Positions 32,885-42,017 of a stretch of 64,000 nt of DNA are shown here, piece by piece; the first letter of the stretch is position 1, and each line of letters opens with the position of its first letter. The DNA comes from Novosphingobium sp. (GTDB taxonomy: Bacteria; Pseudomonadota; Alphaproteobacteria; Sphingomonadales; Sphingomonadaceae): assembly GCA_024236175.1 (NCBI GenBank), contig JACKKY010000001.1, positions 1,550,001 through 1,614,000 of the forward strand, in the 5' to 3' direction. The position numbers and the translations under genes were made by a program. Under the pieces are notes generated by a model, which searched no databases, was not told where the DNA came from, and worked only from the letters and a program-made list of their open reading frames with translations.

Positions 32885-33922
32885 TCAACCCGCCTCTGCC
32901 ACCTTTACGAGCAGCTTGCCAACAAAAGAATTGCCCGAGAATACGCTGGCGAAGGCCTCCGGCGCGGCTTCCAGGCCTTCGACCACAACTTCGGGGAAGG
33001 TCATCCTGCCTTCCTTCATCCAGCCTGCGATTGCCTCGAGCGGCTCGGGTCCGGCCATGATGCCGGCGAACCCCTTGATCTCGAGTCCCTTGGAATTGAT
33101 CAGGCGGAAGAAGCCCGGCAGCTTGTTGGGGCCGGGGCCTTCCATGCCGACGCCGTAGTAGGCGGTGAAACCGCAGACCGCCATGCGCGCGCCGCGCTTG
33201 AGCCGCTGCATCACGGCAAGCGTCACGTCGCCGCCGACATTGTCGAAATAGACGTCGGCGCCCTCGGGCAGGGCCGCGTCGAGCTGGGCTTCGAAATCGC
33301 CGGCCTTGTAGTCCACCGCTGCATCGAAACCGAGGTCGCGCAGCGCCGCGCATTTTTCCGGACCGCCCGCTATGCCGACGATCCTGGCCCCGAGGATCTT
33401 CGCGATCTGGCCGGCAAGGCTGCCGACGGTTCCGGCGGCAGCGGAAATCACCACCGTCTCGCCCGCCCGGACCTTCGCCGTGTCGACGATCCCGACATAG
33501 GCGGTCTGTCCCGGCATCCCCAGCGCGCCGAGTGCCGTCTGAACCGGCGCCAGCGCGGGATCGAGCTTGCGCGGCGGGCCGCGGTAGTCGCTGTTGTCGG
33601 GCGAGACCACGGCGTATTCGTACCAGCCCGTGCGGGTCTCGACGATGTCGCCGGCAGCGTAGTCGGGATGGTTGGACGCGACGACTTCCGACACGGTCGG
33701 CCCGTACATCGGCTCGCCGATCTGCATGTGCTTGGCGCCGGAGATGAGCGTCTCGTCGAGTGCGAAGCGGATCAGCGGGTCAAGCGCCAGCCACAGCGTC
33801 CTGAGCAGGATCTGCCTTTCGCCCGGTTCGGGCACCGGCACCTCTTCCAGGCGGAAGTCGGACGGTTTCGGATTGCCCTGCGCGTAGGACGCCAGAACGA
33901 CCTGCTTCATCTTTCCGGCCAC
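32885..33922 (-). CDS. NADP-dependent MDR oxidoreductase (PTGR/CurA-like)
   Basis: A 345-residue zinc-free medium-chain reductase. Features are the start VVLASYAQGNPKPSDFRLEE, AAAGTVGSLAGQIAKILGAR (cofactor fold) and YFDNVGG, with MRRLK-like QRLKRGARMAVCG and RLINSKGLEIKGF, all typical of prostaglandin/leukotriene reductase-like enzymes that reduce enone double bonds with NADPH. It starts 3 bp after the P450 stop and is clearly cotranscribed with it. Confidence 0.82.
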   Translation of the reverse strand: MAGKMKQVVLASYAQGNPKPSDFRLEEVPVPEPGERQILLRTLWLALDPLIRFALDETLISGAKHMQIGEPMYGPTVSEVVASNHPDYAAGDIVETRTGWYEYAVVSPDNSDYRGPPRKLDPALAPVQTALGALGMPGQTAYVGIVDTAKVRAGETVVISAAAGTVGSLAGQIAKILGARIVGIAGGPEKCAALRDLGFDAAVDYKAGDFEAQLDAALPEGADVYFDNVGGDVTLAVMQRLKRGARMAVCGFTAYYGVGMEGPGPNKLPGFFRLINSKGLEIKGFAGIMAGPEPLEAIAGWMKEGRMTFPEVVVEGLEAAPEAFASVFSGNSFVGKLLVKVAEAG

Positions 33923-33925
33923 GGA

Positions 33926-35248
33926 TCAGCCCTGGAGGCGGACGGTGACCGCAGTCATCCCGCGATGGTCGATGCCGCGGTATTCCGGCTTGGGCTTGTC
34001 CGGATCGAGCTTCATCCTGGGGAAGCGGTCGAGCAGGCCATTGATGGCGACGATCATCTCCTGGCGAGCGACTTCGATCCCGAGGCAGCGGTGAGGACCG
34101 AATCCGAAGCCCATGTTGGCCGCCACCTTGCCGCGGAAAATGTCGTATTCGCCGGGCCGGTCATAGACGGCGGGATCGTGGTTTGCGGCGCCGAAGCACA
34201 GGATGACGCGCACCCCTTCGGGCACCATCACGCCCTCGACTTCCGTATCCTGCGTGCACAGGCGCGGCATGTAGGGGTCGGTGCAGCGCCAACGCAGCGA
34301 TTCTTCCACCGCGGCATCGACCAGTGACCGGTCCTCGAGGCAGGCTTCCCAGAAGTGGTAGTGGTTCATCAGCGCGTCGATGGTGATGCCGAGCTGGCGC
34401 CAGGTGGTGCCGCCGCCCGCGAAGATCGCCAGCTTGCAATAGCCGAAGATCTCGTCCTCGGTGAGCTTGCGCTTGATGCCGTCTTCCTCGTCGACGATCT
34501 CGGCATCGATCAGCCCGGCGACAAGGTTGTCCCCGGGGTCGGCGGTGTTGTCCGCGATGAGTTTGCGCAGCGTCTGGTCGACCCAAGCGCGCGACGCGGC
34601 GGACTCTTCGGGCGGCAGCTTGGCAGCGCCGAAAGTAGCCCGGTCGAGCTGGTAGCGGAATTCGAGAACGTCCTCGCCTTCTAGGCCGATCGCGCGGGTC
34701 ACGGTCGTCATCGGCAGGCGGGCGCACAGTTCGGTGTTGAGGTCGACCGCATCCTCGTCGAGCAGCCGGTCGAGCAACACGTCGACGGTTTCCTCGACCC
34801 AGCGCTTGTTCCACCAGTCGATCACCTTGGGGCGCTTGAACAGCGGCTGTGCCGCTGAACGCAGGCGCTTGTGCGGCTTGCCGACCATGGAGAGGATGGT
34901 CGGCCCGACCAGCGCCACGCCCGGGCTTTCGTTATACCCCTCCGACGAGAAGATCAGGTTTTCGCGAAACCCGATCTCGCAGGCGCGATAGGAGAAGAAG
35001 GTGTAGGAATCGCGCTTGATCGGCGAGAACTCCATTTCCGGCACCCCGAGCAGCGATCGCAGGCTGCCCGCGTGGATCGGCGCCTCGTCGCGCAGCCGGT
35101 TCATGTCCTCGGTATAGTCCTTCGCCATGTCGACGCCGGTGTTGGCCGACTGGGTGTTGACGTCGAACATCTCCGCATAGCGCGGATTGTCCGACATGAC
35201 GGACGCCAGCGCGTTCGAATTGCTGTTGCTCATGGGACAAGTTGCCAT
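33926..35248 (-). CDS. Cytochrome P450
   Basis: A 440-residue soluble bacterial P450. I-helix oxygen-activation segment IFAGGGTTW, K-helix EESLRWR (ExxR), and haem loop FGFGPHRCLG with Cys388. It should hydroxylate a hydrophobic substrate using an electron chain encoded elsewhere; no ferredoxin or ferredoxin reductase gene is in this window. A very strong SD (AGGAGGA) precedes the ATG. Spacing is 4 bp from the SDR upstream and 3 bp to the MDR reductase downstream, so the three products probably act on one substrate. Confidence 0.9.
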   Translation of the reverse strand: MATCPMSNSNSNALASVMSDNPRYAEMFDVNTQSANTGVDMAKDYTEDMNRLRDEAPIHAGSLRSLLGVPEMEFSPIKRDSYTFFSYRACEIGFRENLIFSSEGYNESPGVALVGPTILSMVGKPHKRLRSAAQPLFKRPKVIDWWNKRWVEETVDVLLDRLLDEDAVDLNTELCARLPMTTVTRAIGLEGEDVLEFRYQLDRATFGAAKLPPEESAASRAWVDQTLRKLIADNTADPGDNLVAGLIDAEIVDEEDGIKRKLTEDEIFGYCKLAIFAGGGTTWRQLGITIDALMNHYHFWEACLEDRSLVDAAVEESLRWRCTDPYMPRLCTQDTEVEGVMVPEGVRVILCFGAANHDPAVYDRPGEYDIFRGKVAANMGFGFGPHRCLGIEVARQEMIVAINGLLDRFPRMKLDPDKPKPEYRGIDHRGMTAVTVRLQG

Positions 35249-35252
35249 GGTC

Positions 35253-36059
35253 CTATCCTCCTATCTTCCGGCCCGCGGTGAGGCCGCCGTCGACCGGCAG
35301 GTTGACCCCGGTGATGTTCGAGGCAAGGTCCGATGCCAGGAACATCGCCGCGGTTGCCGTGTCGCCGGGTTCTATCGCCCGGCCGAGCGGGTGGGCCTTG
35401 CCCATTCCCTCCAGTATCTTGTCCTTGTGCGGGCTGTCCGGGTCAAGGCCCGCGTAATGGGTCAGCATGCCGGCGGGGCAGACCGAATTGACGCGGATGC
35501 CCTGGCCGGAGACTTCGATCGCCAGCGTGCGGGTGAGATTGACGACGGCTCCCTTGGTCGCGCCGTAGAGCACGCCGCCGTAGCCCATGAGGCCCGCGAC
35601 CGAGGCGGTGTTGACGATCGCGCCGCCGCCGCCCTGCGCCTCGAACTGGCGGATCGCGGCCTGGCAGCCGAAAATCACGCCATTGATGTTCACGTCCTCG
35701 ACCCGCTTCATCTGGTCGAGCGGCGCGTCGACGAGCCTGAGCATGCCCTTGCCGGGCTCCGGATTGATGGTGATTCCGGCGTTGTTATAGACAACGTCGA
35801 GCCTGCCGAACGTCTCCACTGCCGCGGCAATGGCCGCACCGACCGATTCGGGATCGGCGACATTGCACTCCACCGCCCTGGCCTGGCCCTGCTGCGCACC
35901 GGCAAGCTGCACCGATTCCTCGGCGCTCGGCAAGTTGATGTCCGCCGCTATCACTTTCGCGCCATGCTCGGTCCAGATTTTCACGGCCGCCCTGCCGACG
36001 CCCGATCCGGCGCCGGTGATGACCGCGACTTTTCCTTCCAGCATTCCCTGCATCGTCAC
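35253..36059 (-). CDS. SDR family NAD(P)-dependent oxidoreductase
   Basis: A 268-residue classical SDR: TGAGSGVG, NNAGITI, Ser in NTASVAGL, YGATK, and terminal GVNLPVDGG. Asp in AADINLP after strand 2 suggests NAD preference. It probably oxidises the alcohol formed by the neighbouring P450. An internal Met four codons in (MQGMLEG) is an alternative start. It lies between the aldehyde dehydrogenase (22-bp gap) and P450 (4-bp gap) genes. Confidence 0.87.
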   Translation of the reverse strand: MTMQGMLEGKVAVITGAGSGVGRAAVKIWTEHGAKVIAADINLPSAEESVQLAGAQQGQARAVECNVADPESVGAAIAAAVETFGRLDVVYNNAGITINPEPGKGMLRLVDAPLDQMKRVEDVNINGVIFGCQAAIRQFEAQGGGGAIVNTASVAGLMGYGGVLYGATKGAVVNLTRTLAIEVSGQGIRVNSVCPAGMLTHYAGLDPDSPHKDKILEGMGKAHPLGRAIEPGDTATAAMFLASDLASNITGVNLPVDGGLTAGRKIGG

Positions 36060-36081
36060 TTCCCGATCCTGTTCGCGGCCT

Positions 36082-37539
36082 TCAGCCGCCGATGTTGAAG
36101 GTGGTCTGCATCTGGAATTCGCGCAGACCTTCCACGCCGCGCTCGCGTCCCAGGCCGCTCATCTTGATCCCTCCGCCGGAGGCATGGCTCGACATCACCG
36201 CACCGTTGATGTTGACCGCGCCGCTGCGGATCCGCTTGCCCACATCGAGCGCGGCCATCTTGTCAGCGCCGTGGACCCAGCCGGACAGGCCGAACTTGCT
36301 GTCGTTGGCCATCTCGACCGCATGGTCGAGATCGCGGTAGCCGATCACGCCGATCACGGGCCCGAAGATCTCTTCCTGCGCCGCCGGGTTCTGGTTGTCG
36401 GGCAGGTCGAGCACGGTCGGCTCCCAGTAGAAGCCCTTGTCGAAACCGTCGGGCCGCTTGCCGCCGCACACCACCTTGCCGCCGGCTTCGACCGCGGCGT
36501 TGGTGAAATGCTCGCAGCGGTCGCGCTGCGCGGCGCTGATCACCGGGCCGAGCTGGGTTTCGGGATCGCTGGCCGGGCCGATCTTGGTGTTCGCCAGGGC
36601 GGCGGCCATGCCGTCGAGGACTTTCTGCTTGGATTCCTCGGGTACGAATACGCGGGTGCCGAGGACGCAGCCCTGGCCGGCGTGCGAGAGGCAGACGCTC
36701 GGAGCGGCCGAGGCGGCCCGGTCGACCGAATCGGGCAGGTAGATCTGCGCCGACTTGCCGCCCAGTTCGAGCACCAGCCGCTTGAGCGTCGGTGCCGCCT
36801 GCTGCGCCACCTTGACGCCGACGGTGCAGGAGCCGGTGAAGGAAACGAGGTCGACCCGCTCGTCGGTGGTCATCAACTGGCCGCCTTCGAGGCCGTTTTC
36901 GACGATGACGTTCATCACGCCCTTGGGGATGCCCGCTTCCTCCGCGGCTTCGGCGAAGATCAGCGAGGAAATGGGGGTCAACGGGTTGGGCCGCAGGATC
37001 ACCGAGTCGCCGGCCATCAGCGCGGGCACGACTTTCCAGAAGGCGGTGTAGAACGGCACGTTGTATGCCGAGATCGCCGAGACCACGCCCAGCGGGGTCC
37101 AGCGCTTGAGGCTTTGCACCGTGAAGTACGGATTGACCCGTTCATGCAGCGGCAGGCCGTTGTCCTCGATCTCCGGCATGCACAGGAACATGTCGATGAT
37201 CTCGTCGGTCATGCGCAGCGGCGCATGCACCTGTGCGCCCATCACCGTCGAGGACGCCGGGCAGCCGGCTTCCTCGATCGCCAGTTGCCTGAGCCGGTCT
37301 GCCCGGGCGCGCAGCGCATCGGCGTAGCGGCGCATCACTTCGGCGCGCTGCTTCATGGTCTGGCCGCTCCAGACGCCTTCGTCGAACGATCGGCGCGCCG
37401 CGGCAATGGCCGCTTCGGCCTGCGCCGCGGATACGCCCGTCACTTGCGCGACGACGCTCTCGTCAGACGGATTCTCGACGATGAAACTCTCGCCTTCGCC
37501 CTTGACGAAGACGCCATCGATATAGCCAGCGTGGTCCAG
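36082..37539 (-). CDS. Aldehyde dehydrogenase, apparent CTG start
   Basis: A 485-residue NAD-dependent aldehyde dehydrogenase: LELGGKSAQI (general-base Glu), GQGCVLGTRVFVP (catalytic Cys) and QEEIFGPVIG. Starting at the GTG at 37443 would give 453 residues and cut off the family-like N-terminus GYIDGVFVKG. The frame stays open farther only to a TAA. Within it the sole suitable codon is CTG at 37539, placed 4 nt after GGGAGAGG. First gene of the tight SDR-P450-MDR-DUF2889 string; it would oxidise an aldehyde arising from P450/SDR action. Confidence 0.82.
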   Translation of the reverse strand: MDHAGYIDGVFVKGEGESFIVENPSDESVVAQVTGVSAAQAEAAIAAARRSFDEGVWSGQTMKQRAEVMRRYADALRARADRLRQLAIEEAGCPASSTVMGAQVHAPLRMTDEIIDMFLCMPEIEDNGLPLHERVNPYFTVQSLKRWTPLGVVSAISAYNVPFYTAFWKVVPALMAGDSVILRPNPLTPISSLIFAEAAEEAGIPKGVMNVIVENGLEGGQLMTTDERVDLVSFTGSCTVGVKVAQQAAPTLKRLVLELGGKSAQIYLPDSVDRAASAAPSVCLSHAGQGCVLGTRVFVPEESKQKVLDGMAAALANTKIGPASDPETQLGPVISAAQRDRCEHFTNAAVEAGGKVVCGGKRPDGFDKGFYWEPTVLDLPDNQNPAAQEEIFGPVIGVIGYRDLDHAVEMANDSKFGLSGWVHGADKMAALDVGKRIRSGAVNINGAVMSSHASGGGIKMSGLGRERGVEGLREFQMQTTFNIGG

Positions 37540-37566
37540 TGTGCCTCTCCCAACCGTTCGATATTA

Positions 37567-37580
37567 CGAACTTCTGTTCG
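37567..37580. promoter_or_regulatory. Palindrome CGAAC-N4-GTTCG upstream of the P450 operon
   Basis: A 5-4-5 dyad lies 27 bp upstream of the aldehyde dehydrogenase start, in the 154-bp gap behind the acylating aldehyde dehydrogenase gene. It could be an operator or chance; there is no adjacent regulator. Confidence 0.3.
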
Positions 37581-37693
37581 GAGATGGAGAATAGCCGAGC
37601 GACCCTTTTCCGTCAATCGGCCTGTCCCCCATGGACGCTTCAACGCCGTCTGCTTCGTAACGGTGCCGCGTGTGAATGCGGCTCCGGTTCGAT

Positions 37694-39082
37694 TCAGGCC
37701 CAGATTTCCTCGTCGGTCGGCACCTCCTTGTGGGAGATGATCTTGCCGATGCGCGACACGTTCATCAGGTGCTTGTAGTCGAGGTTCTCGGAAATCGAGT
37801 TTCCGCCCCACGACCCGCAGCCGAGCGTGGTGGTCGGCGCGAAGCCGTTGGTGAGCGAGCCGCCGGCCGTCAGCGAACTCGGCTGGTTGACGACGAGGCG
37901 GCTGATCGGCAGCTCGAGCCCCGCGTGATGGATGTTGTCGTCGTTGTGCGAATGCACCGCGGCGGAATGGCCGGCGCCCTCGACCAGCAGGTTGGCCTTC
38001 GCCTTCTCGACCGCCTCTTCGAACGACTTGTAGGCCAGGATCGCCACGACCGGGCACAGCTTTTCCTTGGCGAGAATGTCTTCCTCTCCGGCGCCGCGCG
38101 CCGGCAGCAGGATCAGCCGTGCGCTTTCCGGCACGTCGATTCCCGCCATCGCCCCGACTTCGCGAGCCGAAACGCCGACCACGTCCTTGTTCAGGTAGCC
38201 GCCGGGGAAAACGACTTCGCGCAGTCTCTCGATCTGCGCCTCGTCGTCGGTGAACCACACCTTCCCGCTGTTGGTGAACAGGCGGATCGTTTCATCGTAA
38301 TGTTCCTCGGGCGCGAGCACGAACTGTTCGTGGGAACAGATGATGCCGTTATCGAAGGAAGCGCCGGTGATGATCTTGTTGACCGCATCCTCGAGGTCGA
38401 CGCCGCGGTCGATGATGACCGGCACATTGCCCGCACCGACGCCGAAAGAAGGCCGGCCCGACGAATAGGCCGATTTCACCATCGCCCCGCCTCCGGTTGC
38501 GACGACCACGTCGACCGCCTGCATCAGCTGCTGGGTCTTGGTGACCGAACCGTTGGTGACGACCTGGATGAGATCGCCGGGTGCGCCATGGGACCTGGCG
38601 ATCCGCATGAATTCCTCGGTCAGCAGCTCCGCGCAATCCTGGGCCTTGGGATGCGGCGCGAAGATCACCGAATTGCCCGTCTTGAGGGCGAACATGCCGT
38701 TGCACATGGGCGTGACGATCGGATTGGTGATCGGCGTCACCGCGCCGACGACGCCCATCGGCTTGGCGACATAGACCATGTTCGAATCCGGATCCTCGCC
38801 GATGATGCCGCGCGATTTCTTGTCCTTGAGGCTGTTCCAGATGACGCGGGCCTTGCCCTTCTTCTTGAGCACCTTGTCCTCGTAGACGCCGATGCCGGTT
38901 TCATCGACGGCCATCTGCGCCAGCTTTTCGGCATTGTCGTAGACATACTTGCCGATGTCGCGGACGATCGCATCGACCTGTTCCTGGCCGAATGTTTCGA
39001 ACTCCGCCTGCGCGACGCGCGACTTGGAGACGAGTGATTCGATTTCCGGATCGATCGGGGTTGTGCTGTCTGCCGTGCTCAT
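37694..39082 (-). CDS. CoA-acylating aldehyde dehydrogenase (EutE/AdhE-N-like)
   Basis: A 462-residue acylating aldehyde dehydrogenase. PITNPIVTPM, FAPHPKAQDCA and SFGVGAGNVP are typical, and NGIICSHEQ carries the catalytic Cys, as in acetaldehyde or succinate-semialdehyde dehydrogenases that make acyl-CoA. The cofactor should be NAD(P)+ plus CoA. The ATG at 39082 follows GGAGAAGG. An in-frame extension to 40387 is antisense to the SSADH-like gene and was rejected. It is divergent from that gene and lies 154 bp upstream of the P450 operon. Confidence 0.82.
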   Translation of the reverse strand: MSTADSTTPIDPEIESLVSKSRVAQAEFETFGQEQVDAIVRDIGKYVYDNAEKLAQMAVDETGIGVYEDKVLKKKGKARVIWNSLKDKKSRGIIGEDPDSNMVYVAKPMGVVGAVTPITNPIVTPMCNGMFALKTGNSVIFAPHPKAQDCAELLTEEFMRIARSHGAPGDLIQVVTNGSVTKTQQLMQAVDVVVATGGGAMVKSAYSSGRPSFGVGAGNVPVIIDRGVDLEDAVNKIITGASFDNGIICSHEQFVLAPEEHYDETIRLFTNSGKVWFTDDEAQIERLREVVFPGGYLNKDVVGVSAREVGAMAGIDVPESARLILLPARGAGEEDILAKEKLCPVVAILAYKSFEEAVEKAKANLLVEGAGHSAAVHSHNDDNIHHAGLELPISRLVVNQPSSLTAGGSLTNGFAPTTTLGCGSWGGNSISENLDYKHLMNVSRIGKIISHKEVPTDEEIWA

Positions 39083-39364
39083 GGCCTTCTCCTCATGCGG
39101 AACGTCTTGACCTTCGGCGTGCGCCGGATTCGCCGGGCGGCCATGCGCCGAAGGGCATTTGTGCCCGTCAATACGCAACCGCGTCGGATCGTCAAACGGA
39201 TATAGGTAGGCGGCACGCCGGGCGAAACCCCGGCGGCTTTCCCATCGCCCGCGGCCGGGGCCGCGACGTCCGATCAATCTGTTGCCTCGCCATGGGGCCG
39301 CCCCTATGCCAGTCCTTGCGGCCTTGGCTGGGCGCAAGGGGCAAATTGAGTGGGGAGTTCCTTC

Positions 39365-40819
39365 ATGAGCTACGCCGACTTCCTGAAGCAGCAATGCTAC
39401 ATCGACGGTAAATGGTGCGATGCGGATTCCGGCGCGACCATCGACGTCACCGATCCGGGTTCGGGCGACAAGCTTGGCACGATCCCGAAGATGGGCACCG
39501 ACGAGACCCGCCGGGCGATCGAAGCCGCCGAGGCCGCGCTGCCGGCGTGGCGGGCGAAGACCGCCGGAGAACGGGCGAAGCTGATGCGCAGGCTGTTCGA
39601 CCTGATGATCGAGCATCAGGACGACCTGGGCGAACTGCTCTCGCGCGAGCAGGGCAAGCCGTTCCACGAAGGCAAGGCCGAGATCGCCTATGGCGCGGGC
39701 TTCATCGAATGGTTCGCCGAAGAGGGCAAGCGCGCCTATGGCGACGTCATCCCCTCGCATGCCGCCGACAAGCGCATTGTCGTGCTGAAGCAAGGCCTCG
39801 GCGTGGTCGGCGCCATCACGCCCTGGAATTTCCCCAATGCAATGGTCACCCGCAAGCTCGGCCCGGCGCTGGCGGCAGGCTGCACCATCGTCATCAAGCC
39901 GGCAACTGCCACGCCCTATTCGGCGCTTGCCGTCGCGCTGCTGTGCGAGATGGCTGGCATTCCTGCCGGGGTCGTCAATGTCGTGACCGGCAGCGCCGGC
40001 CAGATCGGCAGCGAGCTCACCGGCAATCCGATCGTCCAGAAGATCACGTTCACCGGCTCCACGGAGATCGGCCGCCAGCTCATGCGGGAAGCCGCCGAGA
40101 CGGTGAAGAAATGTTCGATGGAACTGGGCGGGAACGCGCCGTTCCTGGTCTTCGACGATGCCGATGTCGATGCCGCGATCGAAGGCGCGATGATTTCCAA
40201 GTTCCGCAACGGCGGGCAGACCTGCGTGTGCACCAACCGCTTCTATGTCCAGGACGGCGTCTATGACGAATTCGTCGCCAAGCTGGCCGACCGGGTCGGC
40301 AAGCTCAAGGTCGGCTATTCGATGGACGAGGGCAACGATATCGGCGCGATGATCGACGAGAAGGCGCTCGCCAAGGTCGAGGAGCACGTCGAGGATGCGG
40401 TTTCGGGCGGCGCCAGGGTGCTGGTCGGCGGCAAGCGCAGCGAGTTGGGCGGAAGCTATTACTGCCCGACCGTCGTCGCCGACGTGAAGGTCGACATGAA
40501 ACTCGCACGCGAGGAAACCTTCGGCCCGCTGGCCGGGGTCATCCGCTTCAAGGAAGAGGCCGAAGCGATCCGCCTCGCCAACGATACCGAGTTCGGACTG
40601 GCCAGCTATTTCTATTCGCGGGACCTGTCGCGTGTCTGGCGCGTCGCCGAGGCGCTGGAAGCGGGGATGGTCGGGATCAATACGGGCCTCATTTCCACCG
40701 AAGTGGCGCCGTTTGGTGGCGTCAAGCAGTCGGGTCTGGGCCGGGAAGGCTCGAAATACGGCCTCGAGGACTTCATGGAAGTCAAATATCTTTGCATGGG
40801 CATCGAAACGGCAGGCTGA
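39365..40819 (+). CDS. NAD(P)-dependent succinate-semialdehyde dehydrogenase-like protein
   Basis: A 484-residue aldehyde dehydrogenase close to the GabD group: GVVGAITPWNFPNAM, ITFTGSTEIGRQLM, MELGGNAPFLVFDDAD (base Glu), GGQTCVCTNRFYV (catalytic Cys in the GabD-like C-V-C context) and APFGGVKQSGLGREG. It probably oxidises succinate semialdehyde or a similar omega-oxo acid. The ATG at 39365 is preferred over 39350 because GGGGAG precedes it. It is divergent from the acylating aldehyde dehydrogenase gene and followed by an FAH-family gene. Confidence 0.82.
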   Translation: MSYADFLKQQCYIDGKWCDADSGATIDVTDPGSGDKLGTIPKMGTDETRRAIEAAEAALPAWRAKTAGERAKLMRRLFDLMIEHQDDLGELLSREQGKPFHEGKAEIAYGAGFIEWFAEEGKRAYGDVIPSHAADKRIVVLKQGLGVVGAITPWNFPNAMVTRKLGPALAAGCTIVIKPATATPYSALAVALLCEMAGIPAGVVNVVTGSAGQIGSELTGNPIVQKITFTGSTEIGRQLMREAAETVKKCSMELGGNAPFLVFDDADVDAAIEGAMISKFRNGGQTCVCTNRFYVQDGVYDEFVAKLADRVGKLKVGYSMDEGNDIGAMIDEKALAKVEEHVEDAVSGGARVLVGGKRSELGGSYYCPTVVADVKVDMKLAREETFGPLAGVIRFKEEAEAIRLANDTEFGLASYFYSRDLSRVWRVAEALEAGMVGINTGLISTEVAPFGGVKQSGLGREGSKYGLEDFMEVKYLCMGIETAG

Positions 40820-40913
40820 TCTGGACGAGCGGTCATCCGCTTCGGAGCGATTGTGCTTGCCTGCGCGCAGCGGGTTCGTGATCTAGGCGCAAACATCTCT
40901 GCGGGGGAATGCC

Positions 40914-41804
40914 ATGAAGATTTGCCGCTATCAGGAATCGGCGGAAGGTCCGGTCAAAGTCGGCCTTGTCCGGGACGGAATGGTCCACGACGTGACGGCG
41001 GTGACCGACAGCCTGCCGTCGGTCCGCTGGCCCTATCCGCCCGGAGACCAGCTTATCACGCATCTCGACGAGCTTCGCCCGGCGATGGAGGAGCTGGCGG
41101 ACAAGGCGACGCCGGTTCCGGTCGACAAGGTGCTGCTGAAGAACCCGGTCGCCAATCCGGGCAAGTTCGTCTGCGGCGCCGGCAATCACAAGGTCGTGCT
41201 TGGCGCCGGCGGCCACCCGCGCCGGCTCGGTTTCCTGTTCAAAATGACCAATGCAGCCGCGGGCGCATCGGACGGCGTCATCCTGCGGTGGCCGGAGCGC
41301 GTGACTTTTCACGAGGCCGAGATCGCCATCGTCATCGGCAAGCAGGGGACCGAGATTCCCGCCAGCGAGGCGCTCGATTACGTTGCCGGCTATGCCATCG
41401 GTCTCGACATGACCCAGCAGGGGCCCGAATTCCCGAGCTTCGGCAAGTCGTTCGATACCTTCGGTGTGATGGGCCCGTGGTTGACCACGCGGGACGAGAT
41501 CGCCGACCCCAACAATCTCAGCTACCGCCTGACGGTGAACGGCGAGGACAAGACCATCGACACGACCGCCAATCTCGTGCTTGGCATCGAGGATCTGGTC
41601 GAGCATGCCGCCTCGGTGATGACGCTCCATCCCGGCGACGTGATCTTCTCCGGCACGCCGCCGATGAGCGTCGGCCCTGTCGTTCCCGGCGACGTCATGT
41701 ATGTCGAGATGGACGGGCTCGGCGAGATGACGGTCAATGTCACAGGTGGTCCCGGCCGGAAGACGCCGCTCGACGGAATGGAGCCGGAAGAGCCCGCGAA
41801 CTAG
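40914..41804 (+). CDS. Fumarylacetoacetate hydrolase family protein
   Basis: A 296-residue FAH-fold protein. KFVCGAGNHKVVLGAGGH, metal ligands in TFHEAEIAIVIG (Glu-x-Glu) and GYAIGLDMTQQ (Asp), and HPGDVIFSGTPPMSVG are family hallmarks. Members hydrolyse acylpyruvates or decarboxylate/isomerise ring-cleavage products with Mg or Mn. It follows the SSADH-like gene by 94 bp, suggesting a lower ring-cleavage branch. 213 bp of unassigned sequence follow before the convergent hydrolase-like gene. Confidence 0.83.
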   Translation: MKICRYQESAEGPVKVGLVRDGMVHDVTAVTDSLPSVRWPYPPGDQLITHLDELRPAMEELADKATPVPVDKVLLKNPVANPGKFVCGAGNHKVVLGAGGHPRRLGFLFKMTNAAAGASDGVILRWPERVTFHEAEIAIVIGKQGTEIPASEALDYVAGYAIGLDMTQQGPEFPSFGKSFDTFGVMGPWLTTRDEIADPNNLSYRLTVNGEDKTIDTTANLVLGIEDLVEHAASVMTLHPGDVIFSGTPPMSVGPVVPGDVMYVEMDGLGEMTVNVTGGPGRKTPLDGMEPEEPAN

Positions 41805-42017
41805 GCCGGGCCGGCCTCGCTTGCGGGGCCCTGCGGTTTTCGCTTCGGTGAACTCGCCGATGCGTGTCGTCCACGATGGCTTCGCATGGCTTGCCTGGCG
41901 ACCGGTCTCCGGGTGCCTGGGGGCGGCCGGACGGGCATGTTCCGCGCGGAGCACCTTTCTCGTCCGCTAGCCTTGGGACTGCCCTGTTGCCCCAGCCTTG
42001 GCGCGAGGCCGATTTCG

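Noticed and set aside
39250..39265. CGCGGCC-GG-GGCCGCG palindrome between the divergent aldehyde dehydrogenase genes
   Set aside because: Pure GC dyads of this size are common by chance at this base composition; no supporting promoter elements.
37694..40387. A minus-strand frame of 897 codons that would fuse extra sequence to the acylating aldehyde dehydrogenase
   Set aside because: The extra ~435 codons are antisense to the SSADH-like gene, and the family N-terminus begins at the ATG at 39082 with an SD.
41805..42017. Possible small gene in the gap between the FAH-family and hydrolase-like genes
   Set aside because: Short frames there lack an SD and any recognisable sequence; no hairpin stands out.
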